64,000 bases of DNA from Geotalea toluenoxydans JCM 15764 (lineage in GTDB: Bacteria > Desulfobacterota > Desulfuromonadia > Geobacterales > Geobacteraceae): positions 1-64,000 of the forward strand of contig NZ_BBCJ01000015.1 in the NCBI RefSeq assembly GCF_001311985.1, given 5' to 3'. Shown one piece after another: positions 48,640 to 58,977 of this stretch (within the stretch, counting starts at the first letter, position 1; every line of letters begins with the position of its first letter). Both the position numbers and the translations under genes were made by a program. The notes under the pieces were generated by a model, which was given only the letters and a program-made list of their open reading frames with translations, was not told the DNA's origin and ran no database searches.

Positions 48640-50205
48640 TCAGCCTAAAGTGATGCCGGATTTGCCCGGTGCCAGGATGTTGTTCGGATCCAGTGCCTTT
48701 TTGATGGTGCGGTTGAGCCTGGCTATGGCCGGACCGTAGGAATCGGAAACCTTGTTCATGAAAGCGGTGTTGGTGCGGTTAATCGCCCAGCCATGCTTGA
48801 TGAAGGATCCCACCAACTCGTCATAGCACTTATAGGCACGCTTTGATTCAGCCGGATCGGCGTTGTTGAAACGTAAGTCCATGACGTGGCGTGCATCGCG
48901 CCAGAAGAAGCTGAACTCGCTGAGATAATCGAAGCCGTGCCGGTTGATGATTTCGGTGGCCACCTTGACCTGCTGTGCGCATTCGGCCGGGCGGGCCGCT
49001 GCAGTGGGGCAGAAGAGCATTGAACCGCCGCCGGCGCGCCATTTGTCAAGGGGGTTCTGCTGAGTAACGCCACCCATCATCAGCTGTTTCCGATATTTGA
49101 AGACCGGGTCCCCCTTGGCCTCCTTTTCGGTAATGATCTGAATCTTGTTGCCGAAGGCCTGCTTGAAGGTGCCGGATACATACATCCAGTTCAGCGCCAC
49201 CTGCTCGGGAGAGCCGTAGACGGCGCCGTAAAGGTTCCAGGCACCGACCTTGTAGCTGTCCATGAGCTTTTTAGTGGGAACCGGGCCTCCGCCGTTTCTC
49301 ACGAAGCTGCCGTTACTTTTCCCATTGGTACTGAAGACGGTTGCCGCTTCCCAGCCGGCATTGACCAGTGCAGCGGCATTGGGCACGATCTGGGTTTCAC
49401 GCAGAAACATGAGGGGTTTGATGATCTCGCTGATCATCTCCACCTTTGGGAATTTGATGCAGAATGGCATGTACCCTCCGGGAGGAGGCGCCCCCATCAG
49501 CCAGGTGCCGAGCTTGGTGACGATGCCGTTATTCCCCTGGGAGAAGAGCCCATCAACATAGGGACCAAATCCCCATTTGAACACCTGCCAGCTGGTCGAT
49601 TTGGGAATCCCTCCCATGCCGGTCCGGAACAGGTTGCCATCGGCAAGCACCACTTCCATTCCACAGGAGAAGAGGAAATCTTCACTATAGGGAGTGTAGC
49701 CGGCGCCGCGCTCCAGAATGTTGCCGACGACGCTCATCCCCGCGGCAGAGGCCGGGGCATCGAGCCAGAGGTCGATTTTGTTATTCTTCAGGTACTGCTG
49801 CAGCTCCCCGTAGGTTACCCCCGGTTCCACCAGGCAGTAGCCCAGTTCCTTGTCGACCTCGATTACCTTTTTCATGTTCTTGAGATCGAGAACGATCTGG
49901 CCGTTCGTTGCCGGGGTTGCGCCGCCATAGCCTTCGTTCTCGCCGCCGTAATAGGTCCAGAGCGGCGTTTTGAACTTGTTGGCAATCTTGACGATTCGCT
50001 GAATATCGTCTGGCGCAGATGGGTAAATCACCGCGGAAGGTTTACGGGACGTCCCGTTTTCGGCGATGGTGGTCCTCATATAGGGCTGCAGGGAAGCCTG
50101 ATCGGTCCGGACCTTGTTTTCCCCCAGAAGAGAGCGATACTCCCTGATGGCTCTGGCGAATGTTTCTTCTTTCAATCCCTGGGGAAGTGCAATAAAGCTG
50201 CTCAT
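48640..50205 (-). CDS. p-Cresol methylhydroxylase-type flavoprotein subunit 1
   Basis: 521 residues, as in PchF. The N-terminal FAD domain of the VAO family (KTPLWTYYGGENEGYGG, GYCLVEPGVTYGELQQYL, GNILERGAGYTPYSEDF) is followed by the substrate domain (YGSPEQVALNWMYVSG, YRKQLMMGG) and the ending LDPNNILAPGKSGI. The enzyme oxidises the methyl group of p-cresol to 4-hydroxybenzyl alcohol and the aldehyde with water as oxygen source. No signal peptide; the subunit is thought to be exported with a partner. Gene intact; a paralogue lies directly upstream. Confidence 0.88.
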   Translation of the reverse strand: MSSFIALPQGLKEETFARAIREYRSLLGENKVRTDQASLQPYMRTTIAENGTSRKPSAVIYPSAPDDIQRIVKIANKFKTPLWTYYGGENEGYGGATPATNGQIVLDLKNMKKVIEVDKELGYCLVEPGVTYGELQQYLKNNKIDLWLDAPASAAGMSVVGNILERGAGYTPYSEDFLFSCGMEVVLADGNLFRTGMGGIPKSTSWQVFKWGFGPYVDGLFSQGNNGIVTKLGTWLMGAPPPGGYMPFCIKFPKVEMISEIIKPLMFLRETQIVPNAAALVNAGWEAATVFSTNGKSNGSFVRNGGGPVPTKKLMDSYKVGAWNLYGAVYGSPEQVALNWMYVSGTFKQAFGNKIQIITEKEAKGDPVFKYRKQLMMGGVTQQNPLDKWRAGGGSMLFCPTAAARPAECAQQVKVATEIINRHGFDYLSEFSFFWRDARHVMDLRFNNADPAESKRAYKCYDELVGSFIKHGWAINRTNTAFMNKVSDSYGPAIARLNRTIKKALDPNNILAPGKSGITLG

Positions 50206-50311
50206 GTGGATGCCTCCTCGACTTTAAGCGTCTGTTTCTCCGGCAAGGGCGCCGGCTGGGCTTTGCCGACAGTGGCCGATTTCGGCCTCTGTCATTGCTC
50301 CCGATTCCCGG

Positions 50312-51960
50312 TTACGGGACATCAAGTGGTCTGCCCCAGTTAACTCCCTCGTTGAAGGAATAGCCGGGATTGTGGGGGTTAAGATCTATTCCCGATTTGC
50401 CTGGCGCCAGAATATTGTTGGGATCAAGCGCCCTTTTCAACCGGTAATGAATGTCGCGCATCCCCGGCCCGTAGGAATGGGAAACCTTGTCCATGAAGGC
50501 GGTATTGGTTCGGTAGGTGCCCCAGCCGTTATTGGTGAAGACGGTCAGGAGCTCATCGAAGCACCTGTAGGCCTTGTCCATTTCTTCTCTGTCGGTACGA
50601 TCATAGAGAAGGTCGATAATATGGTGCATGTCGCGCCAGCCGACGATGAACTCCGAGACATAGTCGAAGCCGTACTTGTTCAGAACTTCGGTGGCCAGCC
50701 TCATCTGCCTGTCGCATTCCGATGGCCTGGCTGCCGCCACCGGGGCGAACCACATGGAACCACCACCCCCTCGCCAGTTATAGAGACCGAACTCCTGAAG
50801 GGTGCTTCCCCCCATCATCAGCTGCCGGCGGTATTCGAAGATCGGGTCGTCCTTGGCTTCCTTCTCGGTAATAATCCTGACCTGGTTGCCAAACTTGGCC
50901 TTGAAGGCCCCGGAAACATACTTCCAATTAAGGGCGACCTGCTCCGGCGATCCGTAGACGGCGGCATAGAAGTTCCAGGCCCCCACGTCATACTTGTCCA
51001 TGATCTGCTGGAACACTTTGGGGGGCAGGCTGTCTTTCCCCTTGTAGAACGTTTCCCGGTTGGTTCCCTTGCCGTTTTTGTCATAGGTGAAGTAACCAGC
51101 CGCTTCCCAGCCGGCATTGACGACGATGCAGGCATTGGGGATGATCTGGGCCAGGCGGAGCGGCATCAGGGTCTTGATGATGTCGGCCAGCATCTCCACC
51201 TTGGGGAACTTCATGAGGAATGGGAAATAGCCCCCTGGAGGAGGACCTTTCATCAGCACACCCCGAGCTTGGTGAGGATGCCGTAGTTGGACTGGGTAAA
51301 GATGCCGTCCACATAGGGGCCATAGCCCCACTTGTTGGCCTGCCAGCTGGTGGAGTTGGGGACCCCGCCGGTGCCGGTGCGGATGACATCGCCATTGGCC
51401 AGGACTACCTCCATGCCGCAGGAGAAGAGGAAGTGTTCGCCGTAGGGGGTGTAGCCCACCCCGCGGTCGGCCGTGTTGCCCATGGGGCTGGCCATGGCCG
51501 AGGGGGCCGGAACATCGACCCACAGATTCATCTTGTGTTTCTTGAAGTGCTGCTGCAGGTCGTAGTAGGTCACCCCCGGCTCCACCAGGCAGTATCCCAA
51601 CTCTTCATCCACATGAATGATCTTCTTCATGGTTTTCAGGTCGAGTACGATCTGGCCCCGGGTCGCCGGTGCAGAAGATCCATAGCCCATGTTCTTACCG
51701 GTGCTGACGGTCCAAAGGGGTGTCTTGTACTTGTTGGCGATGGCGACAATGGCCTGAATCTCTTTGACCGTTTTCGGGTACATGGCCGCAGAAGGTTTAT
51801 GCAGTTCTTCAGTTTCCGGAATCATGATCTTCATATAGGACTGCAGGGAAGCCGGGTCGGTGCGGACCCTTCCCTCGCCCAATAGTGCGCGATATTCCTG
51901 GATTGCTTTAGCGAATGTTGCTTCTGACACTCCCTGGGGAAGCGCAACGAAACGACTCAT
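50312..51960 (-). CDS. p-Cresol methylhydroxylase-type flavoprotein subunit 2 (one frameshift)
   Basis: About 549 residues; the frame shifts near 51255 (the two halves join as TKLGV to LMKGPPPGGY). Related to subunit 1 throughout (KTPLWTVSTGKNMGYGS, GYCLVEPGVTYYDLQQHF, YGSPEQVALNWKYVSG, LDPNNILAPGKSGI) but with a 20-residue C-terminal extension (NPHNPGYSFNEGVNWG). The two paralogues fit the alpha-alpha-prime arrangement reported for the Geobacter metallireducens enzyme. The Tat-type small protein and cytochrome genes are immediately upstream. Confidence 0.87.
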
Positions 51961-51983
51961 CTTCTACCTCCTCGCAAATCGGA

Positions 51984-52400
51984 TTACATCTGTGCGGAAA
52001 AGGTCACCCGATTCCGTTCTTCGTATTTAACGTAGTGGAAGCTGCCGCCGCTGTCGGCGATCGCCTCGTGGACAATGGCGAAGGTCGCCGGGTCAACCAC
52101 CCCGACAAAGGTATTGGCATTGCCCCTGGCCTCTTCATAAATGTTCTTCGTTTCCAGATAGCAGTCCATCATTTCTCCCGGTAGCGGGCGGGCCGTCCAT
52201 TCGCCGGGGGCATTTCTGTTCATCTCTTCCACGAATTCGCTCGCTTTGCCCAGGCTGGGGACGTAAAGGCAGATACCTTTGATTTGACCTGTGTTTACGG
52301 CTTCGGCGACATGGGTCTGACTACCCATGGTGGAGGCTGCCAGGGCCGCCCCGGCGGTGAAAACGGTCTTGAAAAATCCTCTTCTGCTCTGGTTGATCAT
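51984..52400 (-). CDS. Small Tat-exported protein of the methylhydroxylase complex
   Basis: 138 residues. Twin-arginine signal SRRGFFKTVFTAGAALAASTMG at 5-26, then a soluble domain (IKGICLYVPSLGKASEF). I do not recognise a family. The start overlaps the cytochrome c stop (ATGA). Between the cytochrome and flavoprotein genes it may be a subunit or chaperone that carries the leaderless flavoproteins through Tat. Confidence 0.6.
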   Translation of the reverse strand: MINQSRRGFFKTVFTAGAALAASTMGSQTHVAEAVNTGQIKGICLYVPSLGKASEFVEEMNRNAPGEWTARPLPGEMMDCYLETKNIYEEARGNANTFVGVVDPATFAIVHEAIADSGGSFHYVKYEERNRVTFSAQM

Positions 52401-52851
52401 TTCTTTGACCCTCCTTCCTGTACCGGTGCGGCTTATAGTTGGGATGGCTCTTGCGATAAGCTGCCAGCTCTTTCAGGTACTTAACGATGCCGTCAAGCTC
52501 CTTTGGACTCACTTCCGACAGTCGGAAGGCCGGCATGGCCTTAATGCCGAACCGCACATTGTTCCGGATGAATTGCTCGTGCAGTGGGTTGCCGGTTTTG
52601 GACAGCATATCGAACATCCCCATCGGGCCGATCTGCACCCCTTCCTTGTGGCACATGAAGCAGTACATGCCAAAGACGTAGGGCATTTTCGGCGGCTCCT
52701 GTGCCTGGGCGGCTTTTCCCGGCAACATGCCGACCAACATCGCCACTATGATGATTAGTAAATTAGAAATTGTTTTCTGCGTTTTTTGCGCAGCAAAAGA
52801 TTTCGTCAATGCGCTTAACCTGTTTATCAGGGCCAAATTTTTTCCGTTCAT
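52398..52851 (-). CDS. Monoheme cytochrome c subunit of p-cresol methylhydroxylase (frameshifted near the 3' end)
   Basis: About 151 residues. ATG at 52851 with GAGGAG upstream. N-terminal signal (LLIIIVAMLVGMLPGKAAQA) then the heme motif CFMCH near residue 65 and an axial Met in AMPAF. The last residues are uncertain; a small shift lets it stop at the TGA overlapping the next ATG. It accepts electrons from the methylhydroxylase flavoprotein in the periplasm, the role of PchC. Confidence 0.8.
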
Positions 52852-52901
52852 TTCGCTCACTCCTCTTTGTAAGGTCTTCCCAGTGCCAAGGATCGGCAGA
52901 G

Positions 52902-53828
52902 CTACTCGCTGCTCTCTTCATTCTCCGAAGAACCGGATAACTCGGCTTCGGGGAGGGTGATGTCCACCTTGGGGGCAACAAAGTCCGCCTTCACCTCGGG
53001 GGTGTACTGTCGCTGCAGATTTCGCTGGTTGAGGCTGAGTACATAGCTGGACAGCCACTCTATCTGCTGGTTGTTCATGGCATAGGTGCGCATGGGGGAA
53101 CCGGGGCTGACCTTCTGCGGGTCTTTGAAGTGCTCGATGACCCAGATCTGTTTCGAGTGCTTCCCTTCAAGGTTCTCGAAGGAGAAGTTGCTGGGGTCCT
53201 TGTCGGCAAAGTTGCTCAGGTCGGGGCCTATGGCGCCCCCCTGTCCGTCGATCTGGTGACAACCGGCGCAATGCATTTCCTTGTAGAGTTCCCGTCCCTT
53301 GATCAGCTTGTCTGCGCCGATGGCCTCGAAATCCTTGTGACAGTAGCCGCAGCGTGACTGCATCAGCTCCTTGGGCACCATGGGGAACGGCCAATTGGCA
53401 ATGGTTCTGTGGGAGGCGCCATCATAGGTTGTCGCCAGCCCCTGCCCGCCATGACAGATGGTGCAGCCGTACTTTTCCACCGGATGGTTCTTGAGCAGCT
53501 CCGGATAAGGGTGGGTCCTGAGGGGGAGAGCCGCATCGGCAAAGAGGGGATCGTCGATGCCCATGTGGCAGCTCATGCACCGGTCGGTCGTCTTCCACTC
53601 GTCGATAACGACCTGCTTGACCTCCGGCTCCATGCCGGCAATCCGGTCATAGAAAGAGGGGTTGCGCTCCCGGTTCATCTTTTTCAGGAGCAGTTCCTTG
53701 TATTCAGCCTGATAATCCTTCCATTCCCTCTTTCCATCGCGGAAGGCAGTTACCCCCAAGAGGGCAATTGCTGCAAATCCGCAGATGACACAGAGTAAGG
53801 TGAGTTTGCGTAAGACTGCCTTTTCCAT
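52902..53828 (-). CDS. Membrane-anchored tetraheme cytochrome c
   Basis: 308 residues, intact. An N-terminal membrane helix (residues 6-28) anchors a periplasmic domain with four CXXCH motifs: CMSCH (about 85), CTICH (about 122), CGYCH (about 160) and CAGCH (about 188). It lies in the same transcript as the Rieske and cytochrome b genes, so it probably serves as the cytochrome c of a bc-type complex, passing electrons between that complex and the methylhydroxylase cytochrome. Confidence 0.82.
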   Translation of the reverse strand: MEKAVLRKLTLLCVICGFAAIALLGVTAFRDGKREWKDYQAEYKELLLKKMNRERNPSFYDRIAGMEPEVKQVVIDEWKTTDRCMSCHMGIDDPLFADAALPLRTHPYPELLKNHPVEKYGCTICHGGQGLATTYDGASHRTIANWPFPMVPKELMQSRCGYCHKDFEAIGADKLIKGRELYKEMHCAGCHQIDGQGGAIGPDLSNFADKDPSNFSFENLEGKHSKQIWVIEHFKDPQKVSPGSPMRTYAMNNQQIEWLSSYVLSLNQRNLQRQYTPEVKADFVAPKVDITLPEAELSGSSENEESSE

Positions 53829-53842
53829 TCTATCCTCCGTCC

Positions 53843-54361
53843 TCAGACTACGAGTTTGGTCCGTTTCTGGTTCACCTTGGACGTATCCACCACGAGAGTT
53901 CCTGTGTTATCCATATACACTTCGTACCAGGGAAGATCCTTGGGTGCGGGTCCCCCTAGGACCTCCCCCTTGAGAGCAAAGGTGGAGCCGTGACAGGGGC
54001 AGGCATAGCCCACCTCCGAATCGTTCAATACAGGTTTCAACAGGCATCCCAGATGGGTGCAGACCAGGGAAACGGCGTGGACGCCATCCTTTTCCCTGAC
54101 TATCTCAATGCCTCGTCCCTCGATGACCGTTCGGCTGCCGAAGGGAAACTTGTTCAACTCGCCGACCTTGAAGGTTCTCGATGGTTCATACAGCACATTG
54201 GGCTTGAAGAAGCGGCCCAGCTGGAGAACAGATCCACCGATCCCCAGCACCAGCGTTGTTAAGGTAAGTTTTTTGACAAAGCCCCTGCGATTCTCGTCAA
54301 CCGCCTCGTCCGAGGCTTTAAGGGGTAGAATCGTAACATTTGAGCTGTTTCCCAATTCCAT
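53843..54361 (-). CDS. Rieske [2Fe-2S] protein
   Basis: 172 residues, intact. The N-terminus carries a twin-arginine-type signal (NRRGFVKKLTLTTLVLGIGG) that also forms the anchor. The Rieske cluster ligands are CTHLGC (about 102) and CPCHGS (about 121). It belongs to the bc-type quinol:cytochrome c complex with the two cytochrome b genes upstream. Its presence argues for quinol oxidation or reduction coupled to proton transfer. Confidence 0.88.
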   Translation of the reverse strand: MELGNSSNVTILPLKASDEAVDENRRGFVKKLTLTTLVLGIGGSVLQLGRFFKPNVLYEPSRTFKVGELNKFPFGSRTVIEGRGIEIVREKDGVHAVSLVCTHLGCLLKPVLNDSEVGYACPCHGSTFALKGEVLGGPAPKDLPWYEVYMDNTGTLVVDTSKVNQKRTKLVV

Positions 54362-54402
54362 ATCAGTTCTCCTTTAAAGGGGATGGTAGTTTCAACCTGC
54401 CA

Positions 54403-54924
54403 TTACGACCAGGGCCAGTGCATAACCCAGTTCGGTCCCCGGACGTACTGGCCGATGATGATCAGAACGACCATGGCAACGACAAAAACGGTAAATAAAA
54501 GGTTGGCCAGTTTGCGATCCCGGGAGAACCAGACACCGGTACCCTTGGGATTCCTGTCCAGATAGGGCAGCAGCAACAGCCCCAAGACAATGCCGATGGG
54601 CACCACAATCCCGCCGAGAAAGGCCGAATAGCTGACCAATTCCTGGATACCGACGAAATACCAGGGCGCCTTGGCCGGGTTGGTCGAGTGCAGCGGATTG
54701 GCCGCTTCTTCAAGGGGGGCGTTGAAGAGCAGCGAGACGCCGAGAATGACGACCAACACCACCAGGAAGAGCAGAAGCTCGCGCACCATCAGGTGGGGCC
54801 AGGTCTGCACCGTATCTTCGGGGCCTCTTTCCACGTGGAAGGACTCTCCTTCCACAATTGCCATCAGGGAATAGGTCTTATTGGTATCTTTTGGGAAAAT
54901 CTCTTCTTTTTTAACTGCTTGCAT
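54403..54924 (-). CDS. Cytochrome b C-terminal domain (subunit IV-like)
   Basis: 173 residues, three or four membrane helices. NPAKAPWYFVGIQELVSY is the quinol-site loop; APWY stands where mitochondrial enzymes have PEWY, as in menaquinol-using relatives, so the Glu is missing. It is encoded apart from the heme-binding half, as in b6f-type complexes. It also has a 40-residue soluble N-terminus. Intact. Confidence 0.82.
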   Translation of the reverse strand: MQAVKKEEIFPKDTNKTYSLMAIVEGESFHVERGPEDTVQTWPHLMVRELLLFLVVLVVILGVSLLFNAPLEEAANPLHSTNPAKAPWYFVGIQELVSYSAFLGGIVVPIGIVLGLLLLPYLDRNPKGTGVWFSRDRKLANLLFTVFVVAMVVLIIIGQYVRGPNWVMHWPWS

Positions 54925-54947
54925 GGTTTGCCTCCTCAGTTCTTTCG

Positions 54948-55698
54948 CTAGTCTTCAAGCTGGCTCGGTGGACGGGACAACCCTCCATCCTTGCGAATCC
55001 TCCAGAAATGAACCCCCACCAGCACCGCCGCAATCAGGGGCAGCACCGCAACATGAAGTACGTAAAATCGCAAGAGCGCCATCTGTCCGACCTCATTGCC
55101 ACCCAGCATGAGGAAGCGAACCTTGTCGCCGATCCAGGGCATGTAGGAGGCGATGTTCGAGCCGACGGTAACAGCCAGAAGGCCAGTTGGTCCCAGGGAA
55201 GCAGGTAGCCGGTGAAACTCAGGAAGAGCGTCACGATCAGCAGGCAGACGCCGATCACCCAGTTGAACTCACGGGGAGCCTTGTAGGCGCCGGTGTAAAA
55301 GACCCGGCACATGTGCAGGAAGGCCAGGGCGACCATGGCATGGGCGGACCAGCGGTGCACATTTCGCAATATCACGCCGAAGGAGACCACGTATTCCAGG
55401 TCCTTCATGTTCTGGTAGGCGAGCTCAGTGGACGGGGTGTAATAGAACATCACCAGGATTCCGGAAAGGACCAGAATGAGAAAAAGGTAAAAGGAGATCA
55501 ACCGAGCCCAAGGGTATAACCGGGGCGCAGGGCGTTCACATGCACCCTTACCGGATGAAGATGGAGGAAGACGTTGCCGAATACGTTGGCGGCCTGTTCC
55601 TGCTCCGGGGTTCCCGCTTCACGCCGGACGAAGGATTCCTTGATGTTTTTCGGCAGGTGCTTGATAGAGTCCATAATGCTATAGGTCGATTCGCTCAT
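54948..55698 (-). CDS. Cytochrome b, heme-binding N-terminal half (two frameshifts)
   Basis: About 250 residues. The b-heme His ligands are visible: [20 protein letters not shown] for helix B and [20 protein letters not shown] for helix [15 protein letters not shown] is another family segment. Bases lost near 55500 and 55170. With subunit IV, Rieske and tetraheme cytochrome it forms the bc-type complex. Confidence 0.82.
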
Positions 55699-55745
55699 GA
55701 TCTTCTCCCGCTAAAATCCCCATGGGGGGAGTTGTATGAAACCGT

Positions 55746-57586
55746 TTATTCCCATTCCTCTTGACAGTAAAACTCGGCCATGGTTATCGCCCCTCCGGGA
55801 CAGCGGCGGGCGCACATGCCGCAGCTGGCACAGCGGCTGTCGTCCTTGATGATGGCCGTCATCCCCTTCTTGCCGGATGACTTCTCCAGGCGTCGGTCAG
55901 CTTCTCCAGATTGCCGTCCCCCTGAATATCCGCCAGCCGGACCAGCCTCAACGCCCCATTGACACAGGTATCGACACAGGTCCCGCAACGGAGGCAGCGG
56001 GAGCGGTCAAAGACCGTCTGGATATTGCACTGCCGGCATCGGGCAGCCTGCTGTCGTGCCTGCTCTTCGGCAAAGCCGAGGGTGATCTCTTCCTGGGACC
56101 TGATCCGTTCGCCCGCTTCCCGTTTCGGCACCTTGACCTGGGCGATGGTCTCGCAGCGGGTATTCTGAAAATCCGGCGCCACCGCCCGCATGTATGCTTT
56201 CTTTCTTACCTGCAGATCTTTGCCGCTCAGGTAACCGTGGATGGCGCGAGCCGCCTTCTGGCCGTCGGCAATGGCATCGGTGGCATTCCTGCCGAAACGC
56301 CAGCGGTCATCTCCCCCGGCAAAGACCCCGGGCAGATTGGTCGACAGGTCGTCATTGGCCCGGATCAGGCCGTTTGGCGTCAGCTCCAGACCCTCCATGC
56401 CGGAGAGGGAGGGAAGGGTGGAGGACTGTCCCACCGCCAGGATTACCGTGTCGGCCAGAAGGATGGTCGTGCTGTCCGGAACAAAGGTGGGATTGAACTT
56501 GCCTTCGGCATCGAATACCGAGCTTACCTTTAGAAACTCCACCCCGGCCGCGCGCCCCTCTTGTCCCACCACCCGTTGCGGTCCCAGGGACGGATAAAAG
56601 CTGATTCCCTCTTCCTGGGCATCTTCCTTGTCCGAAAGGCTGGCAGGCATTGTTTCCCATGATTCCAGGCAGGCGATGGCCACTTGTGCCGCCCCCTGGC
56701 GCAATGCATGCTGGGCACAGTCGATGGCCACCCCGCCGCCGCCGATGACCACGCAGTTCTTCCCCACGGCCATATGCTCATGGTCACGCACATAATCGAT
56801 ACCGGTATAGACACCCTTTAATTCAGAGCCTTCAAGGGCAAGCTTCAGGGGGTCCTGGAGGCCGATGGTGATGAAGATCGAATCAAAGCCCTGTTGCCGG
56901 AGGTCGGCCAGGGATACGCCCCTGCCGATGGGGCTGTTCAGCCTCAGCTCCACCCCAAGCTTCAGGATCGCCTCGATCTCCTCCATGACGATCTCCTTGG
57001 GCAGGCGGAAACCGGGGATGCCGGTCATCAACTGGCCGCCGGGTTGCGGGGCGGCCTCGAAAATCGTCACCCGGTAGCCGAGCAGGGCCAGGTCATGGGC
57101 AGCCGACAGGCCTGCCGGACCGGAGCCGACGATGGCCACCCGCGGAGAAAGCTTCGTGTCCCCCATTTTCTCCTTGGCCTTCTGCAGCCACCTTGACATG
57201 GTTAGGATGTTGTTGCCGGTTCGGTCGCTCATCCATTCATCCCGCCGGGAGAACTCGTCGAGCCGTTCGGCGACTGCACCGGGTGCTGCCACGCCATGCT
57301 GGTCGCAGGCAAAACGCTTCAATGCCCGGATATCCACCGGGCTTCCCTCTGCTCGTTTCCGACAGTTCTTTTCGCATGGAGCAGTGCAGACCCTGCTGCA
57401 GACAGAGACCAGGGGGTTGGTCTGCCGGGCAATGAGGAAGGCCTTCTCGTAATCACCTTCGGTAATGGCTCTGACGTACCTTTTGGTATCGGTTCCCAAG
57501 GGGCAGGCGCTTTGACATGCCGTCAAGGCCTGATAATCCTCGATCCCCAGAATCTTTACCTGATACTTGCCGTTGAGGTTTCCCAT
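55746..57586 (-). CDS. GltD-like FAD/NAD(P) oxidoreductase with extra Fe-S domain (one frameshift)
   Basis: About 613 residues. N-terminal GltD-type Fe-S module (CQSACPLGTDTKRYVRAI...CSRVCTAPCEKNC), FAD site GSGPAGLSAAHDLALLGYRV (about 150), NAD(P) site VIGGGGVAIDCAQHAL (about 290), and a C-terminal ferredoxin module with two clusters (CLRCGTCVDTC, CASCGMCARRC). It is not a true glutamate synthase, because no large subunit is present. Next to the bc complex genes it may move electrons between NAD(P)H, ferredoxin and quinone. Base lost near 55880. Confidence 0.8.
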
Positions 57587-57616
57587 GTTCTTCTCCTCCT
57601 CTACTCTTACCTGGAG

Positions 57617-58867
57617 CTACGCGGCTGTCGGTTTCAGGGTTCTTTTCAAAAACAGGGACAGCAAAACGCCGATCATGGACGCTATGGAGATCATGCCGAT
57701 CGCCAGATAGAAATTGCCTGATTTGCTGATGCTCATGCCACCCAGGTAGAGGCCCGCCGCGCCGCCGAAGGTGCCGAAGCCGAACCACCAGCCGATCATC
57801 CTGCCGACAATGCTGGGGGGATAGTTCATGGCGATGAATGCGCTGATCGATGGTCCCATGAAGGGAATGCCCCAGCCGACAACGAGAAGGCAGAGTGCCA
57901 GGACTGTGATGCTTTTGGAGACCGCCGGCAGGAGAATGACGATGACGCAGGCGGAGATGAGAAAACCGATGATCGCAGCCAGTCGCGAATTTCCCTTGGC
58001 CACCTTGTCGAAAAAAAGACCGCCGAAAATGGTGGCGAACAGCCCGATGATGGTGACGGCAATGGAGAGCTTGCCGGACATGGCAGCCCCGAGTCCGAGT
58101 CCCATCGGGGCATCGGCCGCCAGGTAAGGGGGAACCAGGTTGTAAAGGCCATACATCGCCCAGGCGTTGCAGAAAACGATCAAGGAGCCGAGCCAGGTAA
58201 TGGGGCAGGCAAGGGCACCCATAAAACTCATTGAGGCGGGGGTTTTGTCGGAGGAGGCGATGGCCTCTTCAGCGCTGATCTGTGGAGGATTTTTCCGGGT
58301 GGCAATGATAGCGAGAAGGATTGCCGCCCAACCGGGAATTCCCAGGGTGAAGATGGTTTTTTCCCAGCTTCCTGTCATCCCGAGTACCGCTGGTGATGCA
58401 AAAACACCGATTGCACAGCCCAGGGAGATTGAGCCGATCAGCAGACCGCTGGCCATTCCATGTTCCCTGGGATGAAACCAGAGGGCAAGAATCGGCCCGA
58501 TGGTGGCGAAGACAAATCCAACCGATGCCCCTTGAACAAGCCGGGCCATCATCACCGCAACATAATTGCCGCCTATCCATGGAATGATTGCCGTCGGCAG
58601 GGTTGAGCACAAAAGACCAAGGACAAGGGCTGTAGTGATGCCGAATTTGTCGCAGACAACCCCGCCCCAAATGAGAACGCAGGCCACGGATAAGACAAAA
58701 CCCATCATGAGATTGGTGGCGGCGCCCATTTCAATATTGAGTTTTTTTGCTATCTCTCCCAGTATTGGGGCGTAGGCAATCATGTCCATGTAAATCGTGC
58801 AGATGGCCAGGCATCCCGCCAACAACACAAGCCATCTGTAACTGGAATGCTTTTCGACAATTCCCAT
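57617..58867 (-). CDS. MFS transporter, oxalate/formate-antiporter-like
   Basis: 416 residues, 12 membrane segments, intact. YAPILGEIAKKLNIEMGAATNLMMGF and GSISLGCAIGV are typical of the oxalate:formate and aromatic-acid branch of the MFS. First gene of the long minus-strand cluster, behind the sigma-54 promoter at 58978. A role in uptake of p-cresol, 4-hydroxybenzoate or a related acid is inferred from position. Confidence 0.8.
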   Translation of the reverse strand: MGIVEKHSSYRWLVLLAGCLAICTIYMDMIAYAPILGEIAKKLNIEMGAATNLMMGFVLSVACVLIWGGVVCDKFGITTALVLGLLCSTLPTAIIPWIGGNYVAVMMARLVQGASVGFVFATIGPILALWFHPREHGMASGLLIGSISLGCAIGVFASPAVLGMTGSWEKTIFTLGIPGWAAILLAIIATRKNPPQISAEEAIASSDKTPASMSFMGALACPITWLGSLIVFCNAWAMYGLYNLVPPYLAADAPMGLGLGAAMSGKLSIAVTIIGLFATIFGGLFFDKVAKGNSRLAAIIGFLISACVIVILLPAVSKSITVLALCLLVVGWGIPFMGPSISAFIAMNYPPSIVGRMIGWWFGFGTFGGAAGLYLGGMSISKSGNFYLAIGMISIASMIGVLLSLFLKRTLKPTAA

Positions 58868-58977
58868 GCTTCACCTCGTTCTATTGATTGTTTTGCAAAG
58901 TTCCATTTAATTTATTAAAACATCGTTCTTGTAATTTTGTCGATTTGATCAAACCTTTGCGAGTTTATTGTTATAAA

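Noticed and set aside
55746-57586. Glutamate synthase small subunit
   Set aside because: GltD-like fold, but there is no large subunit gene, it has two extra ferredoxin clusters, and it sits with a bc complex.
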